From NCBI GenBank assembly GCA_934636465.1, contig CAKUAR010000010.1, positions 1-64,000 on the forward strand: a DNA stretch of 64,000 nucleotides, in the 5' to 3' direction. The first letter of the stretch is position 1; every line of letters starts with the position of its first letter. The notes under the pieces were generated by a model that did not search any database, was not told the DNA's origin, and worked only from the letters and a program-made list of their open reading frames with translations. This document shows, one piece after another, positions 1-8,210 of the stretch. Made by a program: the position numbers and the translations under genes. This stretch comes from an uncultured Muribaculaceae bacterium (GTDB taxonomy: Bacteria; Bacteroidota; Bacteroidia; Bacteroidales; Muribaculaceae).

Positions 1-51
1 CAGCCGTTAGGCAAACCTGCGGTGTTTTTCATATTATTTTCACCCACAAGT

Positions 52-84
52 TTTGCACTTCCATTTTGAATGTATATATCTTTG
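52..84 (+). promoter_or_regulatory. Bacteroidetes-type promoter ahead of the AAA+/subtilase pair
   Basis: TTTG at 52-55 is followed after 21 bases by TATCTTTG at 77-84, matching the Bacteroidetes -33/-7 pattern. Transcription would begin near 91, leaving a leader of about 165 bases before the ATG at 256. A second -7-like motif, TAATTTTG, lies at 224-231 and could give a shorter leader, but it has no clear -33 partner. Confidence 0.55.
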
Positions 85-255
85 AGGTTGTTTAACTATC
101 ATACCTTATAAAAATGTGTGAGTAATACGTTAATGTTTCCTCTCTTTTATCTCGTTATAGTTAAAAATGATAATATATCAGATGTTTCCATTTCTAAAAT
201 TCTTTATTCTCAATATAAGATACTAATTTTGCAACCGCAAGTATTGTATACATTA

Positions 256-1215
256 ATGGCTACAGCTGATCAAATATTATCATTGATACGTAATCATCTG
301 AACAATGATGACGCACAATTCAGAAAGGTTGCCCTGCAGATTTCCGCTGTGGAGGCAAGGAGCGGTCATGTCATAGTAGCACGTACAATACAAGAAATGA
401 TCAATCAGAAGAAGGCCTCCATTGGGACAATGCGCTTAGTATCTAAAAACAAAGAAGTGGATGATTTGTTATTGCAAGTGGATACTTATGAAGACATGAA
501 AAGTTTGGTAGTCGGTCAAGAACTCAAAGAGAAATTGGAAAGAGTTGTAAAAGAGTACCTAAAGAAAGAGACCCTAAGAAAGTACGGATTGGCAAATCGA
601 CGAAAACTATTATTGTACGGAGCCTCTGGAACAGGTAAGACAATGACAGCTAATGCCATTGCAAAAGAATTTAACTTGCCTTTTTTTGTAGTCAGAACTG
701 AAAAAGTTGTAACAAAGTTCATGGGAGAAACAGGACAGAAACTTGGGCGTATCTTTGATTTCATAAGTGATGTTCCTGCCGTGTATCTATTTGATGAATT
801 TGATGCGATAGGCTCTCAACGAGGAATGGACAATGAAGTTGGCGAACAACGAAGAATACTTAACACATTCTTGCAATTGTTGGAGCGAGACGATTCCGAC
901 AGTTTCATTATTGCTGCTACAAATAGCATAGAATCCATAGATAAAGCTATGTTCAGGCGATTTGATGATGTCATTGAGTATAAATTGCCAGATAAAGACC
1001 AGCGATTGACTTTGCTGCATGAATATCTTTATACTGCAAAGGACTTAGATTTCTCATCTGCAGAACCTATGTTTAAAAGCATGAGTCATGCTGAAATCAA
1101 AATGGTGTGTTCTGACATATTCAAGGAATCTCTTCTCAATGACAGGAAGATAGACCTTTCACTGGTTCAAACCATCGTGAATATGCGTCATCATTTAATT
1201 TCTCAAATCAGCTAA
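256..1215 (+). CDS. AAA+ ATPase paired with a subtilase
   Basis: This 319-residue protein is a single-module AAA+ ATPase of the classical FtsH/proteasomal-ATPase type. Visible are an N-terminal helical region (1-110), Walker A GASGTGKT at 122-129, Walker B ending in D180-E181, a sensor-1 Asn at 223 and a likely arginine-finger stretch FRRFDD. A KFMGE segment between Walker A and B resembles the pore loop of protein unfoldases. The frame stays open upstream to a GTG at 118, but that extension is hydrophobic, AT-rich and contains a -7-like motif at 224-231, so the ATG at 256 is preferred. The subtilase gene starts 15 bases downstream, which suggests co-expression. Inference: the ATPase remodels or delivers a substrate to the protease, or holds it inactive. 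Family is certain; biological role is unknown. Confidence 0.88.
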   Translation: MATADQILSLIRNHLNNDDAQFRKVALQISAVEARSGHVIVARTIQEMINQKKASIGTMRLVSKNKEVDDLLLQVDTYEDMKSLVVGQELKEKLERVVKEYLKKETLRKYGLANRRKLLLYGASGTGKTMTANAIAKEFNLPFFVVRTEKVVTKFMGETGQKLGRIFDFISDVPAVYLFDEFDAIGSQRGMDNEVGEQRRILNTFLQLLERDDSDSFIIAATNSIESIDKAMFRRFDDVIEYKLPDKDQRLTLLHEYLYTAKDLDFSSAEPMFKSMSHAEIKMVCSDIFKESLLNDRKIDLSLVQTIVNMRHHLISQIS

Positions 1216-1230
1216 ACAATAAAACCATAT

Positions 1231-3633
1231 ATGCATAAGAAACATTTCTTTTTAGGCAACAACATAGCCGAGAATCATAATTTCTCGCCACAGAAACAAG
1301 GATATGGAAATTCTCATCTTCCTCAAAGAGATAGAGCAACGCATGCCACATTTGTGAAAGAAAGCTATAAAGCTGCAGTTGCTCATGCCATTGCTTGTCA
1401 AGAAGAAAGAGAAAGGCAAGGCTTCCCCGTAGCAAACGGAGTGTATGTTGACTTGGAAATGGATAAGAAACTTGTACCTGATTCATTGGGCAAACAAGAT
1501 GGACGTGAAGGTGCGACCATTATGAAAGTCACGGATAAGGATGATGAAACGAATGTTGATGTGACCATATTCGTGAAGAAAGACAAAAAGGATTGGCTTG
1601 AAAAGAAAGTTGACGATTATGCAAATAAAAATACAAAAAAAGGGAAGCCTTGCCATGAAAAGAAGATTGCCCCAATTAATAACATAGTAGCAACTGACAT
1701 CAGAACCCTCTATATATCAGCAGCGGAATTTGATGCGATACCTGAAAAAGGTTCATTCCTCTATGAATTGTGGTTAAGTCATAGCAAAGACAATAGCAAT
1801 GAGACAATAAAAGCAACTTTGTCGCAATTGGGAATAGAGCAGGAAACTGAGCCATTGATTTTTGATGGTGTTGACGTCTGGCTGATAAAAGCAAGCAAAC
1901 AGCAACTATTTCTGCTTCCGCTTTCATTAGGGTATATTGAAAACATTCGTCCTTACCAAGAACCCTCTATTCTCACAAGTACGAATCCAGAGAACAGGGA
2001 ATGGAGTGAACTCATAAAAGGTGAGGTCACATATTGTGATGATGCAGGGAATGTAATAGTAGGTATATTGGACTCAGGGGTGAACAATGAACATGAATTG
2101 TTAAAACCCTCACTTCCAAACGAGCGTATGGATGTAGCTATTGGTGTGCAGGAAACAACAGACAAGACCGACCATGGTACAGGCATGGCAGGGCTTGTCT
2201 TGTTGGGCGATTTGACGAATATAGCTTACCAACGAAAAATAACGGTAGATGTGCATCATGCCTTGGCTTCTATTAAAATCTATGAGAAAGGTCATGAAAC
2301 ACCCAATGAATTTTATGGAGCTGTCATTGAAGAAGCTGTTGACAAAGCCTCCAAAATGGGAGCTACCATACAATGTATGGCCATAACTGACGAAAGCTCA
2401 TATAATGGAATAGCAACTTCAAGCTCTGCAGCACTTGATGAAAGTATTTATCACCAAGGACAATGTGACAGGTTAGTTTTAGTATCTGCAGGAAATATAG
2501 AGTCAAATGATGTTGATCATAAAGATTATATTGAATCTTGCAAAGCTAATGCAGTAAAAAGCCCTGCACAAGCATGGAATGCACTGACTGTTGGAGCTTA
2601 TACAGAAAAAGCATTTATAAATGATTCTGATTATAAGCCATTGGCTGCCTTAGGAGGTGTTTCGCCATACTCTTGTAGTTCATTTCCATGGAATGAAAAG
2701 CGTAACAAACCTGAAATTGTAATGGAAGGTGGCAATGTGGCTTACCACAACCTACTCAAAGAAACTCCACATCCTGATTTGAGTCTTGTTACTACCAGTA
2801 ATGATTTACAAGAGCCTTTGGAGTCATTTTGTGCCACAAGTGCCGCAACAGGATTGGCTGCAAGGCTTGCTGCACGGATAAAGGTTGAAAATCCACAATT
2901 GTCAATGCTTTCTATTCGTGGTTTGATGGTACATTCCGCTCAATGGACTAATGAAATGAAGCACATTGGCAGCATCGAGGAGCGTATGTCTTTTTGTGGA
3001 TATGGTGTACCTAATGATGATATGGCAATATATAGCAATGAAAAATGTGCTACCTATATTTTTGAAAATCAACTGAAACCTTATAAACAAGGAGGCAGCA
3101 ATAATATTTATGGGCAAATGCACTATTATGATTTACCATGGCCAAAAGAATTATTGGAGGAAATGGGTGGTGAAGATGTTAGAATCCGTATCACCTTATC
3201 TTATTATGTAAAGCCTTCACCAGGTTATGCAGGAAGAACCAGTAAGTATCGTTACCCATCCGCAACATTGCGTTTCGACCTAAAAACAGCAACTGAAACG
3301 AAAGAAGAATTTCTTTGCCGTCGAAATAAATATGAGGGAGAAAAGACCACACAAAATGATACAGACAGGTGGACTATAAAACAGCAAAAGAGAGAAAGAG
3401 GTACTGTACAGTCCGATTGGATAGAGTGCACTGCAGCAGATTTGGCAGAAATGGATCAGGTAGTTGTATATCCTGGACCTGGATGGTGGAAAGAGCGAAA
3501 ATTGACAAATGTGGACAACATCGTTCCCTATTCTCTTGTAGTATCTATAGAAACGAAAGAAACGGACATATACAATGCTGTAGAAACGGCTATTAAAAAT
3601 AGTATTGGAATACAAATTGCACAAGAAGTATGA
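1231..3633 (+). CDS. Large S8 (subtilisin-family) serine peptidase
   Basis: The 800-residue product carries a complete subtilase triad: Asp281 in ILDSG, His315 in DHGTG and Ser537 in CATSAATG. The usual Gly before the catalytic Thr-Ser is Ala here, and the Pro that normally follows two residues later is Thr-Gly. About 250 residues precede the peptidase core, including a charged Lys-rich segment near 120-150, and about 230 residues follow it. There is no signal peptide or membrane segment, so the enzyme is probably cytoplasmic, unlike most secreted subtilases. It follows the AAA+ gene by 15 bases. Pairs of a AAA+ ATPase with a cytoplasmic subtilase recur in bacterial accessory regions and are suspected conflict or defence modules; I know of no firm functional assignment. 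It might alternatively serve in protein quality control. Confidence 0.88.
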   Translation: MHKKHFFLGNNIAENHNFSPQKQGYGNSHLPQRDRATHATFVKESYKAAVAHAIACQEERERQGFPVANGVYVDLEMDKKLVPDSLGKQDGREGATIMKVTDKDDETNVDVTIFVKKDKKDWLEKKVDDYANKNTKKGKPCHEKKIAPINNIVATDIRTLYISAAEFDAIPEKGSFLYELWLSHSKDNSNETIKATLSQLGIEQETEPLIFDGVDVWLIKASKQQLFLLPLSLGYIENIRPYQEPSILTSTNPENREWSELIKGEVTYCDDAGNVIVGILDSGVNNEHELLKPSLPNERMDVAIGVQETTDKTDHGTGMAGLVLLGDLTNIAYQRKITVDVHHALASIKIYEKGHETPNEFYGAVIEEAVDKASKMGATIQCMAITDESSYNGIATSSSAALDESIYHQGQCDRLVLVSAGNIESNDVDHKDYIESCKANAVKSPAQAWNALTVGAYTEKAFINDSDYKPLAALGGVSPYSCSSFPWNEKRNKPEIVMEGGNVAYHNLLKETPHPDLSLVTTSNDLQEPLESFCATSAATGLAARLAARIKVENPQLSMLSIRGLMVHSAQWTNEMKHIGSIEERMSFCGYGVPNDDMAIYSNEKCATYIFENQLKPYKQGGSNNIYGQMHYYDLPWPKELLEEMGGEDVRIRITLSYYVKPSPGYAGRTSKYRYPSATLRFDLKTATETKEEFLCRRNKYEGEKTTQNDTDRWTIKQQKRERGTVQSDWIECTAADLAEMDQVVVYPGPGWWKERKLTNVDNIVPYSLVVSIETKETDIYNAVETAIKNSIGIQIAQEV

Positions 3634-3741
3634 CCGACTTTTTGCGTAAACAATGCGTAAACAAACTATTTGAGTCAGGGGTATTCAATGGTATCGCACG
3701 AAATATCAAATGGAGATAACTCGCTGATAATCAATGGAGGT

Positions 3742-4329
3742 TTATAATAACAGAATATCACAGACTATCATTCTATCGGTCTCATAATCTTGTGTTCCAG
3801 CCTCCTTGCAATTAATTTCCCATTGCTTATGAGTCTTTTCCCAAATAGATTTCTTCTGATTATTGTATTTTTCATTGCAAGCGTTCTTCCAGTCGCAAGC
3901 GAGAGCGGCGAACACGGCATCGTTGTTCTTTCCATCAAACTGCTGTTCATATCCCTTGATATTCACGTCATATTTGGAATATGATTGCTCAATCAACAGT
4001 CGTATCTGTCCCCACATCTTTCTTTTCTCATCTATTCCTGATTTCATGAACAGTGCGAGCATGCTGAGTTCTTTTTGACGCTGGTGCTCAATCTCCAGAA
4101 AGTATTGGAGGAGCACATTGAAGTAGGATAACAAACTGTCTTTTAGCAATTCGTTCCATCTTGATTCTTTTGGCGAAAGCTGAGGATTATCGTCTATGAC
4201 TTGCTTTATGTAGCCACCAAGCAAATCGTCCGGTGAAATATTCTCAGGCAGTTTGCCATAGGCCATATAGAAATCGAATGCCTCACCATACTCATTAATT
4301 TTCTTGTCTATTAATTCTTGATTCGTCAT
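3742..4329 (-). CDS. Hypothetical protein translationally coupled to a MoxR-type ATPase
   Basis: This 195-residue soluble protein is not recognised. It is charged and appears largely helical, with an amphipathic stretch around residues 60-110 (FNVLLQYFLEIEHQRQKEL and following). The C-terminal half is rich in Trp, Lys and Asn. Its ATG overlaps the stop of the MoxR-type ATPase gene by four bases (ATGA), so the two are probably made together. It occupies the place where a VWA-domain partner (ViaA in the RavA-ViaA pair) would be expected, but no MIDAS motif is visible. It could be an unrelated adaptor or substrate receptor for the ATPase. It ends the minus-strand operon and faces the subtilase gene tail to tail. 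Confidence 0.7.
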   Translation of the reverse strand: MTNQELIDKKINEYGEAFDFYMAYGKLPENISPDDLLGGYIKQVIDDNPQLSPKESRWNELLKDSLLSYFNVLLQYFLEIEHQRQKELSMLALFMKSGIDEKRKMWGQIRLLIEQSYSKYDVNIKGYEQQFDGKNNDAVFAALACDWKNACNEKYNNQKKSIWEKTHKQWEINCKEAGTQDYETDRMIVCDILLL

Positions 4330-5897
4330 AGCAACATAGTCAGGTTCTTAATTTTCACATCAGTTTCCTTGATGAGACTGTCGGCTTCCTTAAGTTTGTC
4401 TTTGAGGAGTTTTATGTCAGATGTGGAAAGAAATATGTTTTCAGCCCAAGGAGTAACTGAAAGAGAGTGCCATTGTTCAACGCATTCCCCATACAGTTGC
4501 CTAACGGCATCTACGCGACCCTTCATGGAGGTGCCATCAGAAATTTTATGCGATGCTCCAGCTTTACGCACGAAAGCGTATGGAACACCGTCTATGTAAA
4601 GTCCCCCACTACATTTCTGAATACTAACCTTCTTAAATTGGTCACCGTTACGTGGTTTGTTGTCGAATGGACGCCCAGTAAGCAGGGCGTGAACAATTAA
4701 AGTCTTTTGGGCTGTGTCGAAGTATCGAATACCCACAGATGGTTTAGCACTATTGAGAGTTGTGTAATCCCACTTGGAGACATAACATTCTCCATCAGGA
4801 TAGTTTTCAATTTTATAATAAAAATAGTTATACTCAACAAAAGAGGAATCTAATGTTTTTGTGACGCTCATTGGTTGCGATTTTGGCTCAGTTAGTTTGA
4901 TAATCTGCTTGACAGAGCGTTCTATTGCCGTTAGTTTCCGGTACAACGACTCTAATATGGAATCGAGAACCATCTGTATAATAGTCTCGCGACATTCGAC
5001 ATCATTCCAAAAGCAATGAATCAGCAGCAGAAAGTCACTGAGGTTGATTGTCGGTCGGTCGTTGAGATAAGCCGCCGCCTGCATCAGCCGGAACGCTTTC
5101 TTCCATCGACGGTCAGAAACATAGTAGAGCAACTGGTTGCCCTCCGCTTTCTCTTTGGCATTGATAGCCTTGCGTAGCGACTTGATGGCTTCTGTGACTT
5201 CGTCGCTGAGGGTTATGGTCTGCGACTCCGACTGCCAGCGTTCATATATTTCTTTGGTTATGGCCATAGAGTCGTCAATAGGCTTGCGCTCCATCTTCTC
5301 CACTTTAAGCATTTTGAAAAATGCCGATTCACTCTCTATGCAGTTCGACACCATGCGCACAAGGAAGCGGTCCCACAACGCTTCCAAACCTTCATCTTTT
5401 GCCGGCAACTCGTTGGACGCGGCAATCAACACTTTCATCGGTATATGTAGCGTATGGCTTCCATTGTGATATATGTGCTCGTTTATGGCTGTTAGCAGCG
5501 TGTTCTGAATAGATGGTCCGGCTTTCCAAATCTCGTCGAGAAACACCACATCGGCCGATGGCAAGAATCCTTCCACCAAACGCTCATACTTATCCTCGTT
5601 CTTTAGGCGTGAGATTGATATAGGACCGAATATCTCATCGGGAGTTGAGAAACGCGACATCAGATAGTCGAATGATTTGGCATCTTTGAACACTCCTTTG
5701 AGCCTCGCAGACACAAGGCTCTTGCCCGTTCCCGGAGGCCCCAACAAGAAAATATTTTCTCCGGTCACAGCGCAAAGCAGTGCCATAGCAATAATCTGCT
5801 CCTTTTCATACACTCCTTGGGCCAACCAATCAATCAGCTGTCGAATATGCGACTTTGGCGTAAGAAAAATGTCTCTTTGGTAGTTCTTGCCAGCCAT
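4326..5897 (-). CDS. MoxR/RavA-type AAA+ ATPase
   Basis: The protein is 523 residues from the ATG at 5897; an in-frame TTG lies six codons upstream. The N-terminal half is a MoxR-group AAA+ module: Walker A GPPGTGKS at 53-60, Walker B VVFLDEIWKAG, sensor-1 AASNE, and WDRFLVR, which should supply the arginine finger. Length and organisation resemble RavA (about 500 residues), whose C-terminal half carries a discontinuous triple-helix and LARA region; the C-terminal part here is also non-AAA and helical. MoxR ATPases act as chaperones that work with VWA proteins on metal insertion or complex assembly. No VWA protein is found nearby, so the partner here may be the coupled 195-residue protein or the upstream hypothetical proteins. 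The family assignment is firm; the role is not known. Confidence 0.88.
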   Translation of the reverse strand: MAGKNYQRDIFLTPKSHIRQLIDWLAQGVYEKEQIIAMALLCAVTGENIFLLGPPGTGKSLVSARLKGVFKDAKSFDYLMSRFSTPDEIFGPISISRLKNEDKYERLVEGFLPSADVVFLDEIWKAGPSIQNTLLTAINEHIYHNGSHTLHIPMKVLIAASNELPAKDEGLEALWDRFLVRMVSNCIESESAFFKMLKVEKMERKPIDDSMAITKEIYERWQSESQTITLSDEVTEAIKSLRKAINAKEKAEGNQLLYYVSDRRWKKAFRLMQAAAYLNDRPTINLSDFLLLIHCFWNDVECRETIIQMVLDSILESLYRKLTAIERSVKQIIKLTEPKSQPMSVTKTLDSSFVEYNYFYYKIENYPDGECYVSKWDYTTLNSAKPSVGIRYFDTAQKTLIVHALLTGRPFDNKPRNGDQFKKVSIQKCSGGLYIDGVPYAFVRKAGASHKISDGTSMKGRVDAVRQLYGECVEQWHSLSVTPWAENIFLSTSDIKLLKDKLKEADSLIKETDVKIKNLTMLL

Positions 5898-5948
5898 AAT
5901 AACAGATAAAATCAATCACCTATCGTCTCGTCAATTATTTTGAAAACG

Positions 5949-6134
5949 CTATTTTTGAGCATCGATATATTTGCGTCCAAGTATCATCAGCCCTGCGACG
6001 TAACCAATGAAAAACTCAACCCGTATATCCTTATATGGAGAAAGAATTGATGCGGCAAGCACACCCATAAAATTGATGAATATCTCATACTTAATTTGTT
6101 TAATAATTGACTTTATTTTTTCTTTTTTTCCCAT
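5949..6134 (-). CDS. Small membrane protein in the MoxR operon
   Basis: The open frame encodes 61 residues from the ATG at 6134, with a TTG two codons upstream. A basic N-terminus (KKEKIKSIIKQIK) is followed by two short hydrophobic stretches around residues 20-33 and 40-53, consistent with a small hairpin-like membrane protein with its basic end in the cytoplasm. It overlaps the end of the upstream 348-residue gene by 35 bases and stops 51 bases before the ATPase start, so it fits within the operon. No family is recognised. Short length leaves some doubt that it is translated. Confidence 0.5.
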   Translation of the reverse strand: MGKKEKIKSIIKQIKYEIFINFMGVLAASILSPYKDIRVEFFIGYVAGLMILGRKYIDAQK

Positions 6135-7146
6135 TTTCAAGTTTGTTTTTAATTAAAATTATTTGCCATTGCATTTGTTTTTCATGGGTATCATCATTTC
6201 CAAAATTTAAATTAAGATGCAGTCCATGCTGCTCTGTTTTTTGCCTGAAATACTTAAGGATAGACAACGTCTCCTCGTCTGATGCAGGAGTTTTTGCAGA
6301 GGTTGTTATAATCGCTATGGCTTCATTGCAATCGGAATGTCCGGACCACAGTCCAGGAGCATGGGTGTAATTATCGGCCAAATCAATAAGGTATTCTATT
6401 CGGCTTATGGAATCATAAGCTCGTGATTTAAGATTATACTCATCAATACTTTCTGCATTCATAATATTATTTTTTAGTTGAGAAGTGCGTTCTTCGCCAA
6501 GCAGAGATAGCATTTGCTTCAATATACCAACCCGCTTGTCCATTTCCTCAAGATATTCAATTCGTTTTTCAATGCGGTGTAGTCTCATACGCTTTATACG
6601 ATTCTGGTGCTTCATGCGGTAGCTGATTATGTCAAAATATGCACACATATCATTTATTTCTTGCTGATTGCGCATAATATTGTCGAGAAACATTGATTTT
6701 CGCTCATACGGTCGATGTATTCTTTGTTCTAATTCTTGAGCTTTGATGCCATATTCTGAGTTACATTCTTCATCAAAGTCAAATATAGACGCCTCTTCTG
6801 GGTCAAATCCATAGAAAGTCATTCCCCACAAGATTGCTCCGGCAATCTCGGCTTCTGCGAATGAATTATTTTCTTTTAAAACCACATTCTTTCCCACGGT
6901 GTTTTCCCAATGGTCACCTTCAACATTGTTGGCAACCATAGGCACCGAACCAGGAGAAAACCATTCGTTGCGCGGGCTGACGTCGAATGTCACCTCACCA
7001 CCATCGCCTTTGAAATCAATATGACGTATGAGGTCAAAGGCCATCTTGTAGCTTTCCACGCATTTAATTGAGTTTTCATTACGATGAGTGCTTCTAAGCG
7101 CGGCAATTACTTCATCAAAAGTAAGCTTGTCGAATATAACATTCAT
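6100..7146 (-). CDS. Hypothetical protein with DUF6557-like N-terminal region and a coiled coil
   Basis: The product is 348 residues from the ATG at 7146 (a TTG lies one codon upstream). The N-terminal 125 residues, ending in EAEIAGAILWGMTFYGFDPEE, resemble a domain I remember as DUF6557, in which a similar LWxMTFYGF motif closes the domain; this match is from memory. A strongly charged segment around residues 180-225 (Arg-Lys-Glu heptad-like spacing) looks like a coiled coil, followed by a C-terminal region of unknown type with a basic tail. No signal peptide is visible. It overlaps the genes on both sides, by 32 and 35 bases, which implies translational coupling in the MoxR operon. Function unknown. 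Confidence 0.65.
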   Translation of the reverse strand: MNVIFDKLTFDEVIAALRSTHRNENSIKCVESYKMAFDLIRHIDFKGDGGEVTFDVSPRNEWFSPGSVPMVANNVEGDHWENTVGKNVVLKENNSFAEAEIAGAILWGMTFYGFDPEEASIFDFDEECNSEYGIKAQELEQRIHRPYERKSMFLDNIMRNQQEINDMCAYFDIISYRMKHQNRIKRMRLHRIEKRIEYLEEMDKRVGILKQMLSLLGEERTSQLKNNIMNAESIDEYNLKSRAYDSISRIEYLIDLADNYTHAPGLWSGHSDCNEAIAIITTSAKTPASDEETLSILKYFRQKTEQHGLHLNLNFGNDDTHEKQMQWQIILIKNKLENGKKRKNKVNY

Positions 7147-7735
7147 CAAAGCCTTTTTCTGCCTTGCTCACCTCGTTGCCATCTACGTCAACACAAATAG
7201 GAGCTTTCTTTGGAGCCGTTACAATAACACTATCCTGGCTGTATTTTCCACAAAGTGCTAATGCCAACCGCTTTAATTCCTCAAAACCCTTTGAATTGCC
7301 ATTTTTGTCATAATTGAAAACATTAAATGAAGGCACATACTCGTCGTCCAGCCCATCACCACCTTTGTGTCTGCCATAAGTGGGTAAAAACAAATATCCG
7401 CTTTGCCTCAAATCGCTTATAAGTGCTCTCGTTTGCTTATCATTAACCTCTTGTGGCATGTCAATTCTATAAGCCATAATGTTTATCATTCCATTATCAC
7501 CATACTTTTTAAGCAATCTATTTAATGTTACCTCATCAACTCTGACTGGCTTACATTGATTAATTGTTACTTCATAAAATCTGCTCATGACATCTTCCTC
7601 TTTAGAGCCAGCCTTTTGATTAAGCTTTCTGAAAGCCTCTTTATTCCTTTTCCTCTCTTCAGCAATACTTATATTAATCATTGCACCTATTATTTTATAA
7701 AAATATTTTTCCTGACATTGCAAAAGTTTCTTCAT
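7115..7735 (-). CDS. Hypothetical protein, possibly DUF3293-related; first gene of the MoxR operon
   Basis: The frame gives 206 residues from the ATG at 7735, or 188 from an ATG at 7681 that starts MINISIAEERKRNK and looks more natural. The central part (TRALISDLRQSGYLFLPTYG, then an acidic patch and a segment ending in KYSQDSVIV) has the shape of the DUF3293 family, in which a helix ending in a G-Y pair is followed by a G-rich turn, a polar Ser-bearing strand, and a late F/Y-x-Q-x-x-v-v motif. This comparison is from memory. It is the first gene of the minus-strand operon and overlaps the next by 32 bases. No -33/-7 promoter was found upstream on this strand. Confidence 0.6.
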   Translation of the reverse strand: MKKLLQCQEKYFYKIIGAMINISIAEERKRNKEAFRKLNQKAGSKEEDVMSRFYEVTINQCKPVRVDEVTLNRLLKKYGDNGMINIMAYRIDMPQEVNDKQTRALISDLRQSGYLFLPTYGRHKGGDGLDDEYVPSFNVFNYDKNGNSKGFEELKRLALALCGKYSQDSVIVTAPKKAPICVDVDGNEVSKAEKGFDECYIRQAYF

Positions 7736-8109
7736 GCTCTTGCAAACGCTTTTGTTTATCTATGAAACTTCCAAACGGCTTGAATCACTTAATGTTGAGT
7801 CCAGCTTTGTCATATTGTCCTCTATTGAAGTTGCCACAAAGGAATCATCAATGTGTATCACTTGTCGATACTGCTTGAAATTTTCTGGAAAAATAACCGC
7901 CCCCACCCCTCCTTGTCTTTGCCAGAGAAAGAACGAGAAACGCAGGACTGACACGTGTTTTTTCGATAAACACAAAGATTTTCTGGTGTTCACATGGCAC
8001 CATACGACATTATGGCAGTATTTTTCGGCACTGGTGTCAAGTTTTCTTTTTAAAGAATATAAAATTAGTCCTTTTCGTGTTAATTCAGCTTAAAAACACT
8101 GCTTCGGGT
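7736..8109. other. Intergenic boundary between accessory segment and core genes
   Basis: About 375 bases separate the divergent MoxR operon and degP. Short open frames exist on both strands (for example minus 7760-7993, 77 codons, ending IEDNMTKLDSTLSDSSRLEV), but none has a recognisable start signal or family. No tRNA, integrase remnant or obvious direct repeat was found that would mark an integration site. Confidence 0.4.
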
Positions 8110-8140
8110 ATTGTTTTTGACAAATTCAAGTATAACTTTA
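8110..8140 (+). promoter_or_regulatory. Probable degP promoter
   Basis: ATTG at 8110-8113 is followed after 19 bases by TAACTTTA at 8133-8140, one mismatch from TAnnTTTG. The start would lie near 8147, giving a leader of about 64 bases before the ATG at 8211. Confidence 0.5.
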
Positions 8141-8210
8141 CAGCGAAATTTAAAAGTTAAAATTTAACTATTGAATATTTAATTCGACAAAACATTTAAC
8201 ATTATAACTT

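Noticed and set aside
118..255. Upstream extension of the AAA+ ATPase gene
   Set aside because: GTG start, hydrophobic AT-rich translation, and a -7-like motif within it; the conserved protein begins at 256.
7734..8093. Plus-strand open frame of 119 codons ahead of degP
   Set aside because: No family, odd residue composition, and it overlaps the start of the minus-strand operon and approaches the degP promoter.
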